A stretch of DNA of 64,000 nucleotides from Deltaproteobacteria bacterium (lineage in GTDB: Bacteria > Myxococcota_A > UBA9160 > UBA4427), in assembly GCA_029261835.1 (NCBI GenBank), contig JAJDAO010000061.1, positions 100,826 through 164,825 on the forward strand, read 5' to 3'. Below, in pieces: positions 27,117 to 39,399 of the stretch (its first letter is position 1; the number at the start of each line of letters is the position of its first letter). The notes below the pieces were generated by a model. The model saw only the letters and a list, made by a program, of their open reading frames with translations, searched no databases and was not told the origin of the DNA. Position numbers and translations under genes: made by a program.

Positions 27117-27308
27117 ATGTCGGATTCGAATGAAGTGCTCGTCGTCGCCTCCAAGATCAAGGGGTATATCAGGGAGAGGGGCGAGATGAAGACGTCGGGA
27201 AACGTCCTGCAAGCGCTCTCAGATCGACTGCGAAGCCTGTGCGACGAGGCGATCGAGAGCGCACGAAGCGACGGTCGCAAGACCGTACTCGACCGCGACA
27301 TTCCCTGA
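27117..27308 (+). CDS. Bacterial single histone-fold protein (Bdellovibrio Bd0055-like)
   Basis: A 63-residue protein consisting of one histone fold and nothing else. The strand-helix start EVLVVASKIKGYIRERG, the MKTSGN turn, a long central helix (QALSDRLRSLCDEAIESAR) and the closing DGRKTVLDRDI match the pattern of the short histones described in Bdellovibrio and Leptospira, in which SKxKxxI, M-x-TS, the central LS...LC helix and DGRKTV-x2-RD are conserved. It would dimerise and bind DNA through lysines and arginines near the loops. It stands alone between a PilZ gene and an unknown gene. Too short to be found by length filters; the motif match is what supports it. Confidence 0.82.
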   Translation: MSDSNEVLVVASKIKGYIRERGEMKTSGNVLQALSDRLRSLCDEAIESARSDGRKTVLDRDIP

Positions 27309-27358
27309 GCGCTCGCATCCTCGAGACCTAAGGGCCTGCGCCAGGCGCGTGGTCGGTA

Positions 27359-27385
27359 CCTGTGGGCCGTTGAGTCCCCCACAGG
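27359..27385 (+). terminator. Hairpin downstream of histone gene
   Basis: CCTGTGGG (27359-27366) pairs exactly with CCCACAGG (27378-27385) around an 11-base loop, 50 bases after the histone stop. No U-tract follows, so it may be a transcript-end stabiliser or a rho-linked terminator. Confidence 0.35.
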
Positions 27386-27450
27386 GCAGTAGGCAACCGG
27401 TCAAGAAATGCGGATACCTTGACGATCCGTCTCCAGAACGAGGGGGCGCG

Positions 27451-28029
27451 ATGTCGGAGCCGTGCGTCAAGGGAACGCTGTTTCAGAATCTGGCTGCTGA
27501 GCTCGGCGAGCTGATCAGCCAGGGCAAGCTGACAAGAGAGCAGCGCGCGAAGCTGATCAAGCCGGACGAAATCGCTCTGCTCGAACGGGATATCTCGATA
27601 TCCGCCTGGTATCCGATCGAGCTCTACGTACGAATGCTCAAGCTCTACGCCGAGGCAGCGGACGGCGACGTGAGCGAGTTCCTGATCGAGAGCGGCAGGC
27701 GCGCCGCGAGCCGGGTTGTTGCTCTCGGCATCTACTCGCAGCTCGACTCATGCCCCGAGGAGAGGTGGGAGAACCGAGTGGGCCGTATCCTGGTGACGCT
27801 GTCCGGCTCCTTCTTCAATTTCACGGAGTGGGAGTGGGAAGGCCTGTCGGGCAATGGCTTCTCGATCGTGGTGCGTAGGGCCAGCCCCATGGCTGATGAA
27901 CTCGTGCTGCGAAGCTCCGGTTTCGTCGAGTTCCTCGCGACGCGTGCGGCAGCGGGGCCCGTTTCGATCACCTGGGAACGAAGTGCCGACCGCGAGGAGA
28001 TTCGGTTCCGGGCCGAGCGCGCCAACTAG
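27451..28029 (+). CDS. Uncharacterised soluble protein
   Basis: A 192-residue protein with no signal peptide. It is helical in the first half (AELGELISQGKLTREQRAKL, ELYVRMLKLYAEAADGDVSEFL) and strand-rich in the second (GRILVTLSGSFFNFTEWEWEG, FSIVVRRASP, PVSITWERSADREEIRFRAE). This two-part layout, with WYP near residue 53, recalls the DUF2378-type paralogues of Myxococcus and 4-vinyl-reductase-like folds, but I cannot commit to either. GAGGGGG five bases before ATG 27451 fixes the start. It precedes the PP2C gene by 46 bases. Confidence 0.65.
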   Translation: MSEPCVKGTLFQNLAAELGELISQGKLTREQRAKLIKPDEIALLERDISISAWYPIELYVRMLKLYAEAADGDVSEFLIESGRRAASRVVALGIYSQLDSCPEERWENRVGRILVTLSGSFFNFTEWEWEGLSGNGFSIVVRRASPMADELVLRSSGFVEFLATRAAAGPVSITWERSADREEIRFRAERAN

Positions 28030-28060
28030 CAGTCTGCGCGCCGCTCCGTGAAGGACGCTC

Positions 28061-28075
28061 TGGTACAATTCCGCC
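28061..28075 (+). promoter_or_regulatory. Extended -10 promoter giving a leaderless PP2C transcript
   Basis: TGG precedes TACAAT (28064-28069), a TGn extended -10 matching five of six consensus bases. Exactly six bases separate it from the GTG at 28076, so transcription would begin at the start codon. There is no Shine-Dalgarno sequence at useful spacing. Confidence 0.55.
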
Positions 28076-28969
28076 GTGTCCTCTGCCGCTATCAAGACGG
28101 CCTCGCTGAGCGACGTGGGCCGAGTGCGCACGCACAACGAGGATTGCTGCGGCGAATTCGTGAGCAACTCCGGCAGCCACCTGCTCGTCGTGGCGGATGG
28201 CATGGGCGGACACCAGGCGGGTGAAACTGCCAGCCGGCTCGCGGTCGAGACCATCGGCAAGGTCTTTGCCGACTCGAGAGAGCCCCCGGAGCGCATGCTG
28301 CGAGAGGCCCTCGACAGCGCCAACGAGCGCGTCTTTCGCATGTCGACGACTGATCCGAACTTGCGCGGCATGGGGACCACCGCCGTCGCATTGCTAATCG
28401 GTGCAGACCAGACGGGATGGGTGGCGCACGTCGGGGACAGCCGAGCCTATCGCTGCCGCGGCCAGCAGATCGAGGCGTTGACGCACGACCACTCGGTCGT
28501 CGCCGAGCTGGAGCGCCGCGGACTCCTCACCGCGGAGGAAGCGGCGGTCCATCCACGGCGAAACGAGATCCTGCGTTCGGTGGGCGTTCGGGCCGATGTG
28601 GAAATCGACGTCTCGCCCATTGAGGTCAGGCCGGGTGACGCCTACTTGCTCTGTTCCGACGGCCTCTCCGGGCTGCTTGGGGAGCGCGAGATCGCCGACA
28701 TCGTGACGGGGCGAACGCCGCCCGAGGCAGCCCGGCTGCTCGTGGAAACGGCCAACGAGCGAGGTGGACACGACAACGTCACGGTCCAGATCGCCAGCAT
28801 CTCGAGCGGGGAGGAATCCGCCCCAGCAGAGCCCACGTCCGCGACGCCGGCAAGTGCAACCGCCGAGCCGGCGCGTCGACGGCGAAGAACCCTGGTCGTG
28901 ACCGCAGTGCTGGCCGCCGGGCTCACCGCGCTGGCGCTGTTGTGGTGGCTGTACCGGGTGAGCAGCTAG
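28076..28969 (+). CDS. PP2C-family serine/threonine phosphatase with membrane anchor
   Basis: A 297-residue metal-dependent protein phosphatase of the bacterial Stp/PrpC type. All family motifs are present: RTHNEDC, VADGMGGHQAG, MGTTAVALLI, HVGDSRAYR, THDHSVV, LLCSDGLSG and GGHDNVTVQI, so it should be active with two or three Mn/Mg ions. A Pro/Ala linker (~240-270) leads to one C-terminal membrane helix (LVVTAVLAAGLTALALLWWLY). It would reverse Ser/Thr kinase signals at the inner membrane; no Hanks kinase is in the window. GTG start, probably leaderless. Its end overlaps the convergent gene by four bases. Confidence 0.95.
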   Translation: MSSAAIKTASLSDVGRVRTHNEDCCGEFVSNSGSHLLVVADGMGGHQAGETASRLAVETIGKVFADSREPPERMLREALDSANERVFRMSTTDPNLRGMGTTAVALLIGADQTGWVAHVGDSRAYRCRGQQIEALTHDHSVVAELERRGLLTAEEAAVHPRRNEILRSVGVRADVEIDVSPIEVRPGDAYLLCSDGLSGLLGEREIADIVTGRTPPEAARLLVETANERGGHDNVTVQIASISSGEESAPAEPTSATPASATAEPARRRRRTLVVTAVLAAGLTALALLWWLYRVSS

Positions 28970-29910
28970 TGGGGAAAGAGCGCTTCGAGCGCTGGTCGCA
29001 GGCTCTCGAAGCGGAAGCAGAAGCCAGCCGCAAGCGCATGCCGCGGGGCGACTCTCTGGCCCGGCACCAGAGCTTCGGCCGCCTGACCCAGGGCCAGATG
29101 GAGCAGCGGAAGCGGAAGCGGAAGCCACGCCGGACGGCGTAGCACGCGACCGAGCTCCTGTGCGAACTCACGCATGCGAACCGCCGTGGGCGCCACCAGG
29201 TTGAGGGGGCCGTGCGGAGCCGTTTCGCACTCGTCCCAATCGAGTGACCAGCAGACCAGCCGTACCGCATCGTCCTCGTGAATCCACGGGAAGAAGCGCT
29301 CGCCGGGCCCGATCGGCCCTCCCAGCCCCAAGCGAAAGGCGGGAAGTATGCGCGCCAGGGCGCCGCCGCGGCGACTCAAGACGACGCCAAAGCGCAGCGC
29401 GACGACTCGCACACCGCTCGACTCCGCGGCGCGGGCTGCTGCCTCCCAGTTGATGCACAGCCGAGCCAGGAAATCTTCACCGGCTGGTGAATTCTCGTCG
29501 AGACGCCGCTCACCCGCCGGACCGTAGTAGCCGCAGGCCGAGGCCGAAGCCAGCACGCGCGGCGGACGCTCGCTCGCCGCGCAGGCCGCGGCGATGCAGC
29601 GCGCGCCCTCGACGCGGCTCGCCGCCAAGCGCTCTCTGCGCGAACGCGTCCAGCGACCGCCGGCGATCGGCTCACCCGCCAGGTGGATCACGGCCTCCGC
29701 ACCGGCGAGTTCCGCGCTCCAGTCACCGGGCGAAGTGACGTCGCCGCGCACCCAGCGAACGCCGGAAGGCGAGTTCACGGGAGGCATCGAACGCCGGCTA
29801 AGCGCCACCACCTCGCGACCGCTGCTGACGAGTTCCCGACACAGACGCGAGCCCACGAGCCCCGTGGCCCCGGTCACGAAAACCCGTCTCGCCGGCTCCG
29901 CCGCCACCAT
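28966..29910 (-). CDS. TIGR01777-type NAD-dependent epimerase (SDR39U1/YfcH family)
   Basis: A 314-residue atypical short-chain dehydrogenase. The nucleotide site is RRVFVTGATGLVGSRL; IHLAGEPIAGGRW, SASACGYYGP and FPWIHEDDAV are hallmarks of the TIGR01777 family related to YfcH. Its reaction is unknown, probably an NAD(P)-linked sugar or small-molecule conversion. ATG at 29910 or 29925 are both possible; the former begins one base past the stop of the upstream SDR gene. It is third in the operon MscS-SDR-epimerase. Confidence 0.88.
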   Translation of the reverse strand: MVAAEPARRVFVTGATGLVGSRLCRELVSSGREVVALSRRSMPPVNSPSGVRWVRGDVTSPGDWSAELAGAEAVIHLAGEPIAGGRWTRSRRERLAASRVEGARCIAAACAASERPPRVLASASACGYYGPAGERRLDENSPAGEDFLARLCINWEAAARAAESSGVRVVALRFGVVLSRRGGALARILPAFRLGLGGPIGPGERFFPWIHEDDAVRLVCWSLDWDECETAPHGPLNLVAPTAVRMREFAQELGRVLRRPAWLPLPLPLLHLALGQAAEALVPGQRVAPRHALAAGFCFRFESLRPALEALFPH

Positions 29911-29911
29911 C

Positions 29912-30658
29912 TCAGCCGTTCTCATCCTCCAGACGAATCGCCACCTCATCCGTCCGACGAGCGGGATCGAATGCGATGGCCAGGAGCTGACGCGCCACGT
30001 ACGTACCGCTGTTGAAGCTCGCCTCCCTCTTCATCTGCCGGAAGCGCTCGACATCGGGGAAGCGGTCCGCGCTACAGGCGCGAATCATCTCCTGCATGTC
30101 CGTGTCGACGATCCCGGGCGCGACCGCATGTGCGCGTAAGCCGCTCTCGGCTTCCTCCAGCGCAATGCAGTCGGTCAGACGCTCCACACCCGCCTTGCCA
30201 GCGCAGTAGGCGCCCCACCCGGCGTATCCGTGCCAGGCCGCGCCGGAGGAGATATTGATCAGCACGCCGCCGCCACCGTGGGTGCGCCGGTGCCGGGCGT
30301 ACGCCCGCGTGCCGATGAAGACACCGGTCAAGTTGACGTCGATATGCGCGCGGAATTCGATCGTGGACAGATCGCGAATCGGCCCGACCGGATCGAGCAC
30401 ACCCGCATTGTTGATCCACAAATCGACCCCCCCGAAGCGCCGCTCGACACGAGTGGTAAACGCTTCGACCGCCTGCTCGCTCGTTACATCCAATCTCACG
30501 GCCACGACGGTCTCCGTCTCGGGCAGCGCCGGTTCAGCCCGAGCGCACAGCCCGAGCTTCATGCCATGAGTCGAGAACTCCCGGGCGAGTGCGGCCCCGA
30601 TGCCGCGACTCGCCCCGGTGATCACCGCCGTACGGCCTTCGAGATCGGGAAGCGACAT
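29912..30658 (-). CDS. Short-chain dehydrogenase/reductase
   Basis: A 248-residue classical SDR. The cofactor motif is TGASRGIG, then NNAG, a catalytic serine in NISSGAAWHG and Y-C-A-G-K as the Tyr-x3-Lys pair. Substrate is not predictable. It starts three bases after the MscS gene's stop and its own stop abuts the TIGR01777 epimerase, so the three are one operon. An insertion of about 30 residues before the C-terminus (RFPDVERFRQMKREASFNS) matches SDRs of the YciK/sepiapterin-like subset, a tentative link. Confidence 0.92.
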   Translation of the reverse strand: MSLPDLEGRTAVITGASRGIGAALAREFSTHGMKLGLCARAEPALPETETVVAVRLDVTSEQAVEAFTTRVERRFGGVDLWINNAGVLDPVGPIRDLSTIEFRAHIDVNLTGVFIGTRAYARHRRTHGGGGVLINISSGAAWHGYAGWGAYCAGKAGVERLTDCIALEEAESGLRAHAVAPGIVDTDMQEMIRACSADRFPDVERFRQMKREASFNSGTYVARQLLAIAFDPARRTDEVAIRLEDENG

Positions 30659-30661
30659 GGC

Positions 30662-31879
30662 TCAGCAACCCGGCCGCACGCGCTCGAAGTCGGCGCCCGC
30701 CGGCGCTTGAAAGAGCCGCAGACCGAACTCGGGGACGATGGCCAAGATGTGATCAAAGATGTCGGCCTGGATTCCCTCGTAGCTCTCCCAGGCCTGATCG
30801 TTGGTGAAGCAGTAGATCTCGATGGGCAGCCCCGTCGCACTGGGAGAGAGCTGCCGCACGATCAAGGTGTAGCCCGAGTCGTGGATCTTGGGATGCGCAC
30901 GCAGATAGTTGTAGATGTAGGCCCGCAGCGTTCCGACATTGGTCAGTCGGCGGATGTCCGCATTGGCGGCCGCGTCACCTCCCCGCTCGGTATTGTAGGT
31001 CGCCAACTCCTCTCGCTTCGCCGCCACGTAGCGGCTGAGCAATGCCCAGCCGCCGAAGCGTTCGACCTCTTCGGCGTCCAGGAAGCGCACGCTGTTCAGA
31101 TCGATATGGATCGCCCGCTTGATTCGGCGACCACCCGAGAGTGACATGCCGCGCCAATTCTTGAAGGACTCGTCGATGAGCTGGTAGGTGGGGATCGTGC
31201 TGATCGTCTTGTCCCAGTTCTGCACCTTGATGGTATGAAGGGCAACGTCGATGACGTCTCCGTCGGCACCAGCCTGTGGCACTTCGATCCAATCACCCAC
31301 GCGGATCATGTCGTTGCTGGCAATCTGGACGCTCGCCACGAACGACAGAATCGTGTCTTTGAAGATCAACAGCAGCACGGCAGTCATCGCGCCGATTCCG
31401 CTGATGAAGAGCCAAGGAGACTTGTCGAGAAGCGTCGAAACGACAATGAGCGCCGTCAGTATGTAGATGGCGATCTTGACCACCTGCAGATAGCCCTTGA
31501 TCGGCCGATGCCTGTACTCCGGGTTGCGCTCGTAGATGTCCTGGAGAGCGTTGAGGAACGAGGAGAAGGAGACCGCGGTGACCGCCACCATGGCCGAGAC
31601 CGCCACGCGCTGGATCAAGAGCGTCAGACCGGCGTTGATGGTGGGAACGAGCTGAATGCCGTAGTAGGCCACCATGGCGGGCGCGATGTGGGCCAGACGC
31701 GCGAATACCTTCGCGTCGACGAGTGCATCGTCCCAGGTGATCGCGCTGCGCTTTACCCAGCGCCGGATTCCAACCACCAAGGCCCAACGCGCCACCAAGA
31801 AGGTGAGCCACGCGAGCAGCAGAAGCCCGGCGACGAGAATCGCGTCCGCGAATGGTTCTTCCAGCATCCAGTCCCGCAC
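30662..31879 (-). CDS. Mechanosensitive channel, MscS superfamily (YbdG/MscM type)
   Basis: A 405-residue small-conductance mechanosensitive channel. Five membrane helices cover residues 12-190, the last being GIGAMTAVLLLIFKDTILSFVASVQI, the MscS pore-lining helix. The MscS beta domain follows (RVGDWIEVPQAGADGDVIDVALHTIKVQNWDKTISTIPTYQL), with a C-terminal alpha/beta region and the YbdG-type ~50-residue insertion. It protects against osmotic downshock. GTG at 31879 has AGGAGG at proper spacing. First gene of an operon with two SDR-fold enzymes. Confidence 0.93.
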   Translation of the reverse strand: MRDWMLEEPFADAILVAGLLLLAWLTFLVARWALVVGIRRWVKRSAITWDDALVDAKVFARLAHIAPAMVAYYGIQLVPTINAGLTLLIQRVAVSAMVAVTAVSFSSFLNALQDIYERNPEYRHRPIKGYLQVVKIAIYILTALIVVSTLLDKSPWLFISGIGAMTAVLLLIFKDTILSFVASVQIASNDMIRVGDWIEVPQAGADGDVIDVALHTIKVQNWDKTISTIPTYQLIDESFKNWRGMSLSGGRRIKRAIHIDLNSVRFLDAEEVERFGGWALLSRYVAAKREELATYNTERGGDAAANADIRRLTNVGTLRAYIYNYLRAHPKIHDSGYTLIVRQLSPSATGLPIEIYCFTNDQAWESYEGIQADIFDHILAIVPEFGLRLFQAPAGADFERVRPGC

Positions 31880-32102
31880 GATCCCCTCCTTGCCGAAGTG
31901 ACTCTTCGCGAAGTCCGCGAGGTTCGCAACTCCGCCAGCCCGGCCGCATCTGCGTCGCGACGACCGCTACAGACTATCGAATCTCAGAAAGTGGACGGTA
32001 CCCGCTTGTTGAGCGCCGCCACAGCGAGAGAGCGGCCAGCCGCCCGCAGACGCGCTCGAAGACAGGCGATTTTCTGGCACGGGACATTAGACTGCTCTGG
32101 AC

Positions 32103-34439
32103 GTGGAGAGCCTCACCCGCCATTCGCTGCGCCACCCGGCGCTCACACTCGGCCTGCTCGGCGCAATCAGTCTTGTCGCAGCAGCGGGCCTTCCCCGCCT
32201 CTCCACCGATGTCGGCTACCGGGCCTTCCTGGGCGCCGATCACCCCAGCGTCCGGCGCTTCGACGACTTCTTGGCACGCTTCGACGGTGGCCTCGCCATG
32301 GCAGCCGTCTGGAGCTGTGACGAGACACCACGCTGCGAGAGCGTCTTCGACGCGGCATCCCTCGAGATGGCCTACACAGTCGTGAAGACGTTGGAGCAGA
32401 GCGATGCGGTCCGGCGCGTGGAAGGGCCTGCTACAGCGCGACTCGTGGTGCCAACCCCCTTCGGCCCGACGACACGACGCTTCGTGGAAGGTGACGACGG
32501 CGCGCCAGTCGACGATGCCGACCTACTAGCCGAACGCGCATCGCGTGATCCCGGCTGGCGCAATCTGCTGGTTTCGCAAGACAAGAGCGTGGCAGCGGTC
32601 GTCGTCGAGCTCCCCAGCTCGGACAGCAAGGTCGCGCTCGCCGCCTATCGCGCGCTCGATTCGGCACTGACGCCCTTCGAAGACGGCGACGCCTTCCGTT
32701 TTCACCGCGTCGGCGGACCCGTCGAGTTCGTGGTGGCGGCCGCTGAGCTCGAGCGGGCCACCACCCTGCTCATCCCGCTGATGGTCCTCCTCGTGGGCGC
32801 CACACTGCTCGTACTCTTTCGCTCACTGGCCGCCGCCGTGCTGGCGCTGCTGCCGATTGGGGTCGCGGTCTTGTGGACCGTGGGGCTGCTCGGTTGGCTC
32901 GGCTGGCCTCAGAACAGCTTGACTCAGGCACTGGCACCGCTGGTACTCGTGATCGGCGTCTGCGACGGCATCCACCTCCTCTCTCGCTACGCGAGCGAAG
33001 GGGCGAAAGCACCTGCACGCAGGGTCGACGCCCCGACGACGGATTGCGGGACACGCGCGTGGCGAGCCGATCTGCTTCAGAGAGCGGCGCGCGACGTCGA
33101 GTTGCCGTGCCTGATGACTTCCCTCACGACGGCAGCCGGCTTTCTCTCCTTCGCCACAGCAAGCCTCGAGAGCTTCGTACACTTCGGCATCGTGGCGGCT
33201 GCCGGCGTCATGGCGGCGCTGGTTCTGACGTTCTCACTGCTGCCGCTGATGCTGCACCTCACCGCCCCAGACCGCATCTACATGCGAGACGTCTCAGGCC
33301 GTTGGGAAGCCGCCCTGCAAGGTGCGCTGCATCTGTCGGAACGACGCGGGCGGGTAGTGCTGACCGCGAGCCTACTGCTGGCCGCCATTTGCAGCTTCGG
33401 CATGACCCGCCTCGAGGCCGACGCCTCTTTCGAGGATCTCTACGGAGCGCGAAGCCGCGTAGTGCTGTGGTCGAGATTCGTCGCCGAACACCTGCGTCGC
33501 CCGGAGACTCTCGAGATTGACCTCCTGTTGCCAGAGTCGCTCCGCATCAGCGACCCGCGAGCGCTCGCGACAATCGCTCGGCTCGAACGTAGACTGGCGG
33601 AGTTCGCTCAGATCGGACCGGCCCGATCGCTGCTCGGCCCCATCTCCTGGTATCACCGACTGATCAGGAACGACGACCCCAGCTTCGAGCGGCCCGGCGA
33701 CAGCGAGCAGGAGAACCGCGCGCTGATCTCCATGGCGACGGCCTTCGGAGCCGGTGTCGGTGAGGATGGGCTCGCCAGCTGGCTCTCACACGATCGACGT
33801 CATGTGCGCATCTCCCTGGAAGCGGGGAAGTCGCCGCAGATCGTTATGCGCCAGGTGATGACAGATGTGCGACGGATACTGGAGCAAGAGCTGCCGCCCG
33901 GCTGGTACGGCGCTGCGACCGGACCGTACGTGGTGGTGCACGACATGATCGATGCGATCCGGAGCACCCAGCTACGCAGCTTTCTCGCTGCGGGTCTGGC
34001 GGTGCTCGCGCTGCTCGCGATCTTCCTCGGGTCGACCGGATGGGCTCTGCTGGCACTGATCCCAGCGGTGTTGCCGGTTGTCACGACGCTCGGCGCAATG
34101 GGATTGCTCGGAATCCGCCTCGACGTGGGCAGCGCAATGGTTGCGGCTGTCGTGCTGGGCGTGGCGGTGGACGACATCATCCACCTGCTCGATGCCTTTC
34201 GCCGACGAAGGCGCTCGGGCGTCTCCGCGTCCGCTGCCATGCGTGGCGCCGCCACCCACGTGGGGAGAGCGCTGGTGACGACCAGCATCGCTCTGGCAGT
34301 CGGCTTTGCGGCCCTCGCGCTCTCTCCCTGGCAGACCGTGGCGAACTTCGGGCTGGTCTCCGCCATCGCGATCCTCGCGGCGCTGGTCTCCACGCTACTC
34401 GTCTTGCCGGCCCTGTTCTTCGCTCTGCCCGACCGCTAG
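32103..34439 (+). CDS. RND/MMPL-family exporter, two 6-helix halves
   Basis: A 778-residue transporter of the HAE3/MMPL branch of the RND superfamily. One N-terminal helix leads to a periplasmic domain (~30-215), then five helices (~218-395), a second periplasmic domain (~430-620) and five more helices. The sequence [14 protein letters not shown] and [21 protein letters not shown] carry the paired acidic residues in transmembrane helix 4/10 of the proton relay. Members export lipids, hopanoids or fatty molecules; the substrate is unknown. GTG start without Shine-Dalgarno; a TAGACT nine bases upstream may be its -10 (leaderless-like). Confidence 0.9.
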   Translation: MESLTRHSLRHPALTLGLLGAISLVAAAGLPRLSTDVGYRAFLGADHPSVRRFDDFLARFDGGLAMAAVWSCDETPRCESVFDAASLEMAYTVVKTLEQSDAVRRVEGPATARLVVPTPFGPTTRRFVEGDDGAPVDDADLLAERASRDPGWRNLLVSQDKSVAAVVVELPSSDSKVALAAYRALDSALTPFEDGDAFRFHRVGGPVEFVVAAAELERATTLLIPLMVLLVGATLLVLFRSLAAAVLALLPIGVAVLWTVGLLGWLGWPQNSLTQALAPLVLVIGVCDGIHLLSRYASEGAKAPARRVDAPTTDCGTRAWRADLLQRAARDVELPCLMTSLTTAAGFLSFATASLESFVHFGIVAAAGVMAALVLTFSLLPLMLHLTAPDRIYMRDVSGRWEAALQGALHLSERRGRVVLTASLLLAAICSFGMTRLEADASFEDLYGARSRVVLWSRFVAEHLRRPETLEIDLLLPESLRISDPRALATIARLERRLAEFAQIGPARSLLGPISWYHRLIRNDDPSFERPGDSEQENRALISMATAFGAGVGEDGLASWLSHDRRHVRISLEAGKSPQIVMRQVMTDVRRILEQELPPGWYGAATGPYVVVHDMIDAIRSTQLRSFLAAGLAVLALLAIFLGSTGWALLALIPAVLPVVTTLGAMGLLGIRLDVGSAMVAAVVLGVAVDDIIHLLDAFRRRRRSGVSASAAMRGAATHVGRALVTTSIALAVGFAALALSPWQTVANFGLVSAIAILAALVSTLLVLPALFFALPDR

Positions 34440-34493
34440 CCTGTCCGATTCGGCAGCACCACGCTTCGTGGAGCAAACGCAGAGAGAGCAGCG

Positions 34494-37319
<2,826 letters not shown>

Positions 37320-37600
37320 CAGTGCGAGGACTCGGCGTCATTCAGATGCGGGGCGAAATTGGTCGTCGCGGGTGATGATCTCACTGCGTTATGCTCTGCC
37401 GCACTCAAAACCGGTGAGCCGTCATCAGCCCCGGAGTCGTGTTCGAGCGCGCCGAAATCGCCAGCGGCCGGTGTGGAGCGAGGCCGCAGAATCTGGCGGC
37501 CAGAGGGCGCAAGAGAGCAGCTCGTAAGAGAGCAACAGGTGGGCAACAAGAGGCAACAGCCAGGCCGGCACGACAGCGGCAACGAAGAAAAGGAACACGC

Positions 37601-38302
37601 ATGATCGGCCCTTGCAACAACCGTCGGTTCAACCTCGTGCTGCTCTCGTCGTGGGCGCTCGTCATACTCTTCGCCGGAGCGACCATGGCGAAGGAGACGC
37701 CGAAGACCGAGGATGAGAAGACCGCCTACTACCTTGGCGTGGTCGTCAGCAAGAACGTCCGGGAGCTCGCGCTGTCCGAGCGCGAGACGGAGCTGATGCT
37801 CCAGGGATTGCGAGACGCCTTGGCGGGACAGGAGATGACGCTCGACCACGGGATCTACGGCCCCAAGCTGCAGACACTCGCCCGCGAACGACACGAAGTC
37901 GCCGTCGAGAAGGAGAACACGGCGAGCAAGGCATTCTTGGAAGAGGCCAGCCAGGCAAAGGGTGCCAAGACCACCGAGTCCGGCATGATCTACTCCGAGC
38001 TGCGGGCGGGTACGGGTCCTCACCCGGGCCCCACCGACACCGTTCGCGTTCACTACCACGGCACGCTGCGCGATGGAAGCGTCTTCGACAGCTCCGTGGC
38101 GCGGGGTGAACCCGTTGAATTCCCGCTGAATCGTGTCATTCCGTGCTGGACGGAGGGCGTGGCGATGATGGCCAAGGGGAGCAAGGCCAAGCTGATCTGC
38201 CCGCCTGAGATCGCCTACGGCGACCGCGGCGCGCCACCGGCCGTGCCCGGCGGAGCGGTGCTCACGTTCGAAGTCGAACTCTTGAGTATCGTCGAGAAGT
38301 AG
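37601..38302 (+). CDS. Periplasmic FKBP-type peptidyl-prolyl isomerase
   Basis: A 233-residue cis-trans prolyl isomerase of the FkpA/Mip type. An uncleaved or cleaved signal (LVLLSSWALVILFAGATMA) is followed by the FKBP_N dimerisation domain (~35-125; KTAYYLGVVVSKNVREL, LMLQGLRDALAG) and the FKBP domain (~130-233; VRVHYHGTLRDGSVFDSS, VIPCWTEGVAMMAKGSKA, PPEIAYGDRG). Conserved aromatic Tyr/Phe/Trp in the pocket are present. ATG at 37601 with AAGGAA upstream; the frame is open to 37439 but that extension is basic and unlike the family. Confidence 0.93.
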   Translation: MIGPCNNRRFNLVLLSSWALVILFAGATMAKETPKTEDEKTAYYLGVVVSKNVRELALSERETELMLQGLRDALAGQEMTLDHGIYGPKLQTLARERHEVAVEKENTASKAFLEEASQAKGAKTTESGMIYSELRAGTGPHPGPTDTVRVHYHGTLRDGSVFDSSVARGEPVEFPLNRVIPCWTEGVAMMAKGSKAKLICPPEIAYGDRGAPPAVPGGAVLTFEVELLSIVEK

Positions 38303-38625
38303 CCGATCTCAGCCGCCGCGCTGCCGCGCTCCAGCGCGGCGATGGTGCTCGCGAGCAGGAACACTGCGACTCCCAGGGCGAGCAGGGGACTGAATAGGCG
38401 GATCTCCCGCCCGAACCGCCGGCGTTGACTCTTGTGCCGAAGCTTGGGCTCTATGGGAAGCCTGGACTCTGTGCACAGCTCTGATGTCAGCATCGACCCT
38501 CCGCGACGCGGGCCGATCACCGGCAGACCGTCTGAAGAGGTCTGCCGGCGTGGGGGAACGGGGAAGCCACCGTGTGTATCGGGCGGCTCTCCCCCTGGCT
38601 TGACTCGTGGTGAAGGTCCGCGGCC
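38303..38625. other. Intergenic stretch between convergent FKBP and mazG genes
   Basis: A 323-base gap holding two hairpins. GCCGCGCT (38323-38330) faces AGCGCGGC (38333-38340) just after the FKBP stop. A much stronger one is noted separately at 38520-38548. A minus-strand frame (38493 down to 38215) would encode a short protein with one hydrophobic segment but overlaps the FKBP gene and lacks a ribosome-binding site. Confidence 0.4.
38520..38548. terminator. 10-bp perfect hairpin
   Basis: CCGGCAGACC (38520-38529) pairs exactly with GGTCTGCCGG (38539-38548) around a 9-base loop. No T-run adjoins. Position between convergent FKBP and mazG suggests a two-way terminator; 78 bases from the mazG stop. 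Confidence 0.5.
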
Positions 38626-39399
38626 TCAGAACTCGCCGGCCTCGTCCGCGAAGCGGTGACGAACCCTCTCCTGGAAGCCGGCGTTGGCGTCTCGCAGCGC
38701 CTGCTCGGCATCGATGCCGAGCGATTGCGCCAGATGCACGCAGGCGAATAACAGCGCGCCGACGTCAGACGTCGTCACGCGCTGTTCGTCGACGGGCGCC
38801 TGGCCGGTCGCCGCAGCCGCCCCCTCCCGTGCGCGCCGGATCTGATCGAGGGCCGTCGTGGCCGCCTTGCGAGACTGCTCCCGAGCGGGATCCGAGATCT
38901 GCACGCCGGCGGCGCGTTTCTGGAGCTTGGCCGCTCGGGCGAGCGCGGGCAGCGCCAACGGGATCCCCTCGAACGGGTCCCCACCACCGCGGGGCTCGTC
39001 CGGCTGATCCCGGCTCGCAGCCTTGGCAGCCCGCTCACGGCGTTTGTGCTGTTCCCAGGCGTGGTTCTGCTCTTCGACCGACGCGATCCGCTGATCGCCG
39101 AAGACGTGCGGATGGCGGCGGACGAGCTTCTCACAGATCCCCATCACCACCCGATCGAAGTCGAAGTGCTCGGCCTCACGAGCCATCTGTGCGTGGTAGA
39201 CGACCTGCAGCAGCAGATCGCCGAGCTCTTCGCAGAGACCTTCCATGTCACCCTGGCGGATGGCGTGATCCACCTCGAAGGCCTCTTCAAGCGTGTAGGG
39301 GGCAATGGTCGAGAAGCTCTGCTCGCAGTCCCATGGACAACCCTGCGCCGGGTCCCGCAAGCGCTCCATGATGGCGAGAAGACGATCGATGCTGCTCAT
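38626..39399 (-). CDS. mazG: Nucleoside triphosphate pyrophosphohydrolase
   Basis: Hydrolyses NTPs and dNTPs to monophosphates and pyrophosphate, cleansing the nucleotide pool. The 257-residue, two-domain MazG has the family opening RLRDPAQGCPWDCEQSFSTI, metal-binding LEEAFEVDHAI and CEELGDLLLQVVYHAQMA, and RRHPHVFGD. The second, degenerate MazG repeat (~175-245) carries an Arg/Ala-rich variable stretch before it. Its ATG overlaps the stop of the metallophosphoesterase gene by four bases. Confidence 0.96.
   Translation of the reverse strand: MSSIDRLLAIMERLRDPAQGCPWDCEQSFSTIAPYTLEEAFEVDHAIRQGDMEGLCEELGDLLLQVVYHAQMAREAEHFDFDRVVMGICEKLVRRHPHVFGDQRIASVEEQNHAWEQHKRRERAAKAASRDQPDEPRGGGDPFEGIPLALPALARAAKLQKRAAGVQISDPAREQSRKAATTALDQIRRAREGAAAATGQAPVDEQRVTTSDVGALLFACVHLAQSLGIDAEQALRDANAGFQERVRHRFADEAGEF

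Noticed and set aside
37439..37600. N-terminal extension of the FKBP protein
   Set aside because: It is an Arg/Gln-rich stretch before a clear signal peptide, and AAGGAA supports the start at 37601.
38215..38520. Minus-strand frame of 101 codons with one hydrophobic segment
   Set aside because: It overlaps the FKBP gene's end, has no ribosome-binding site and ends in Ser/Pro-rich antisense sequence.
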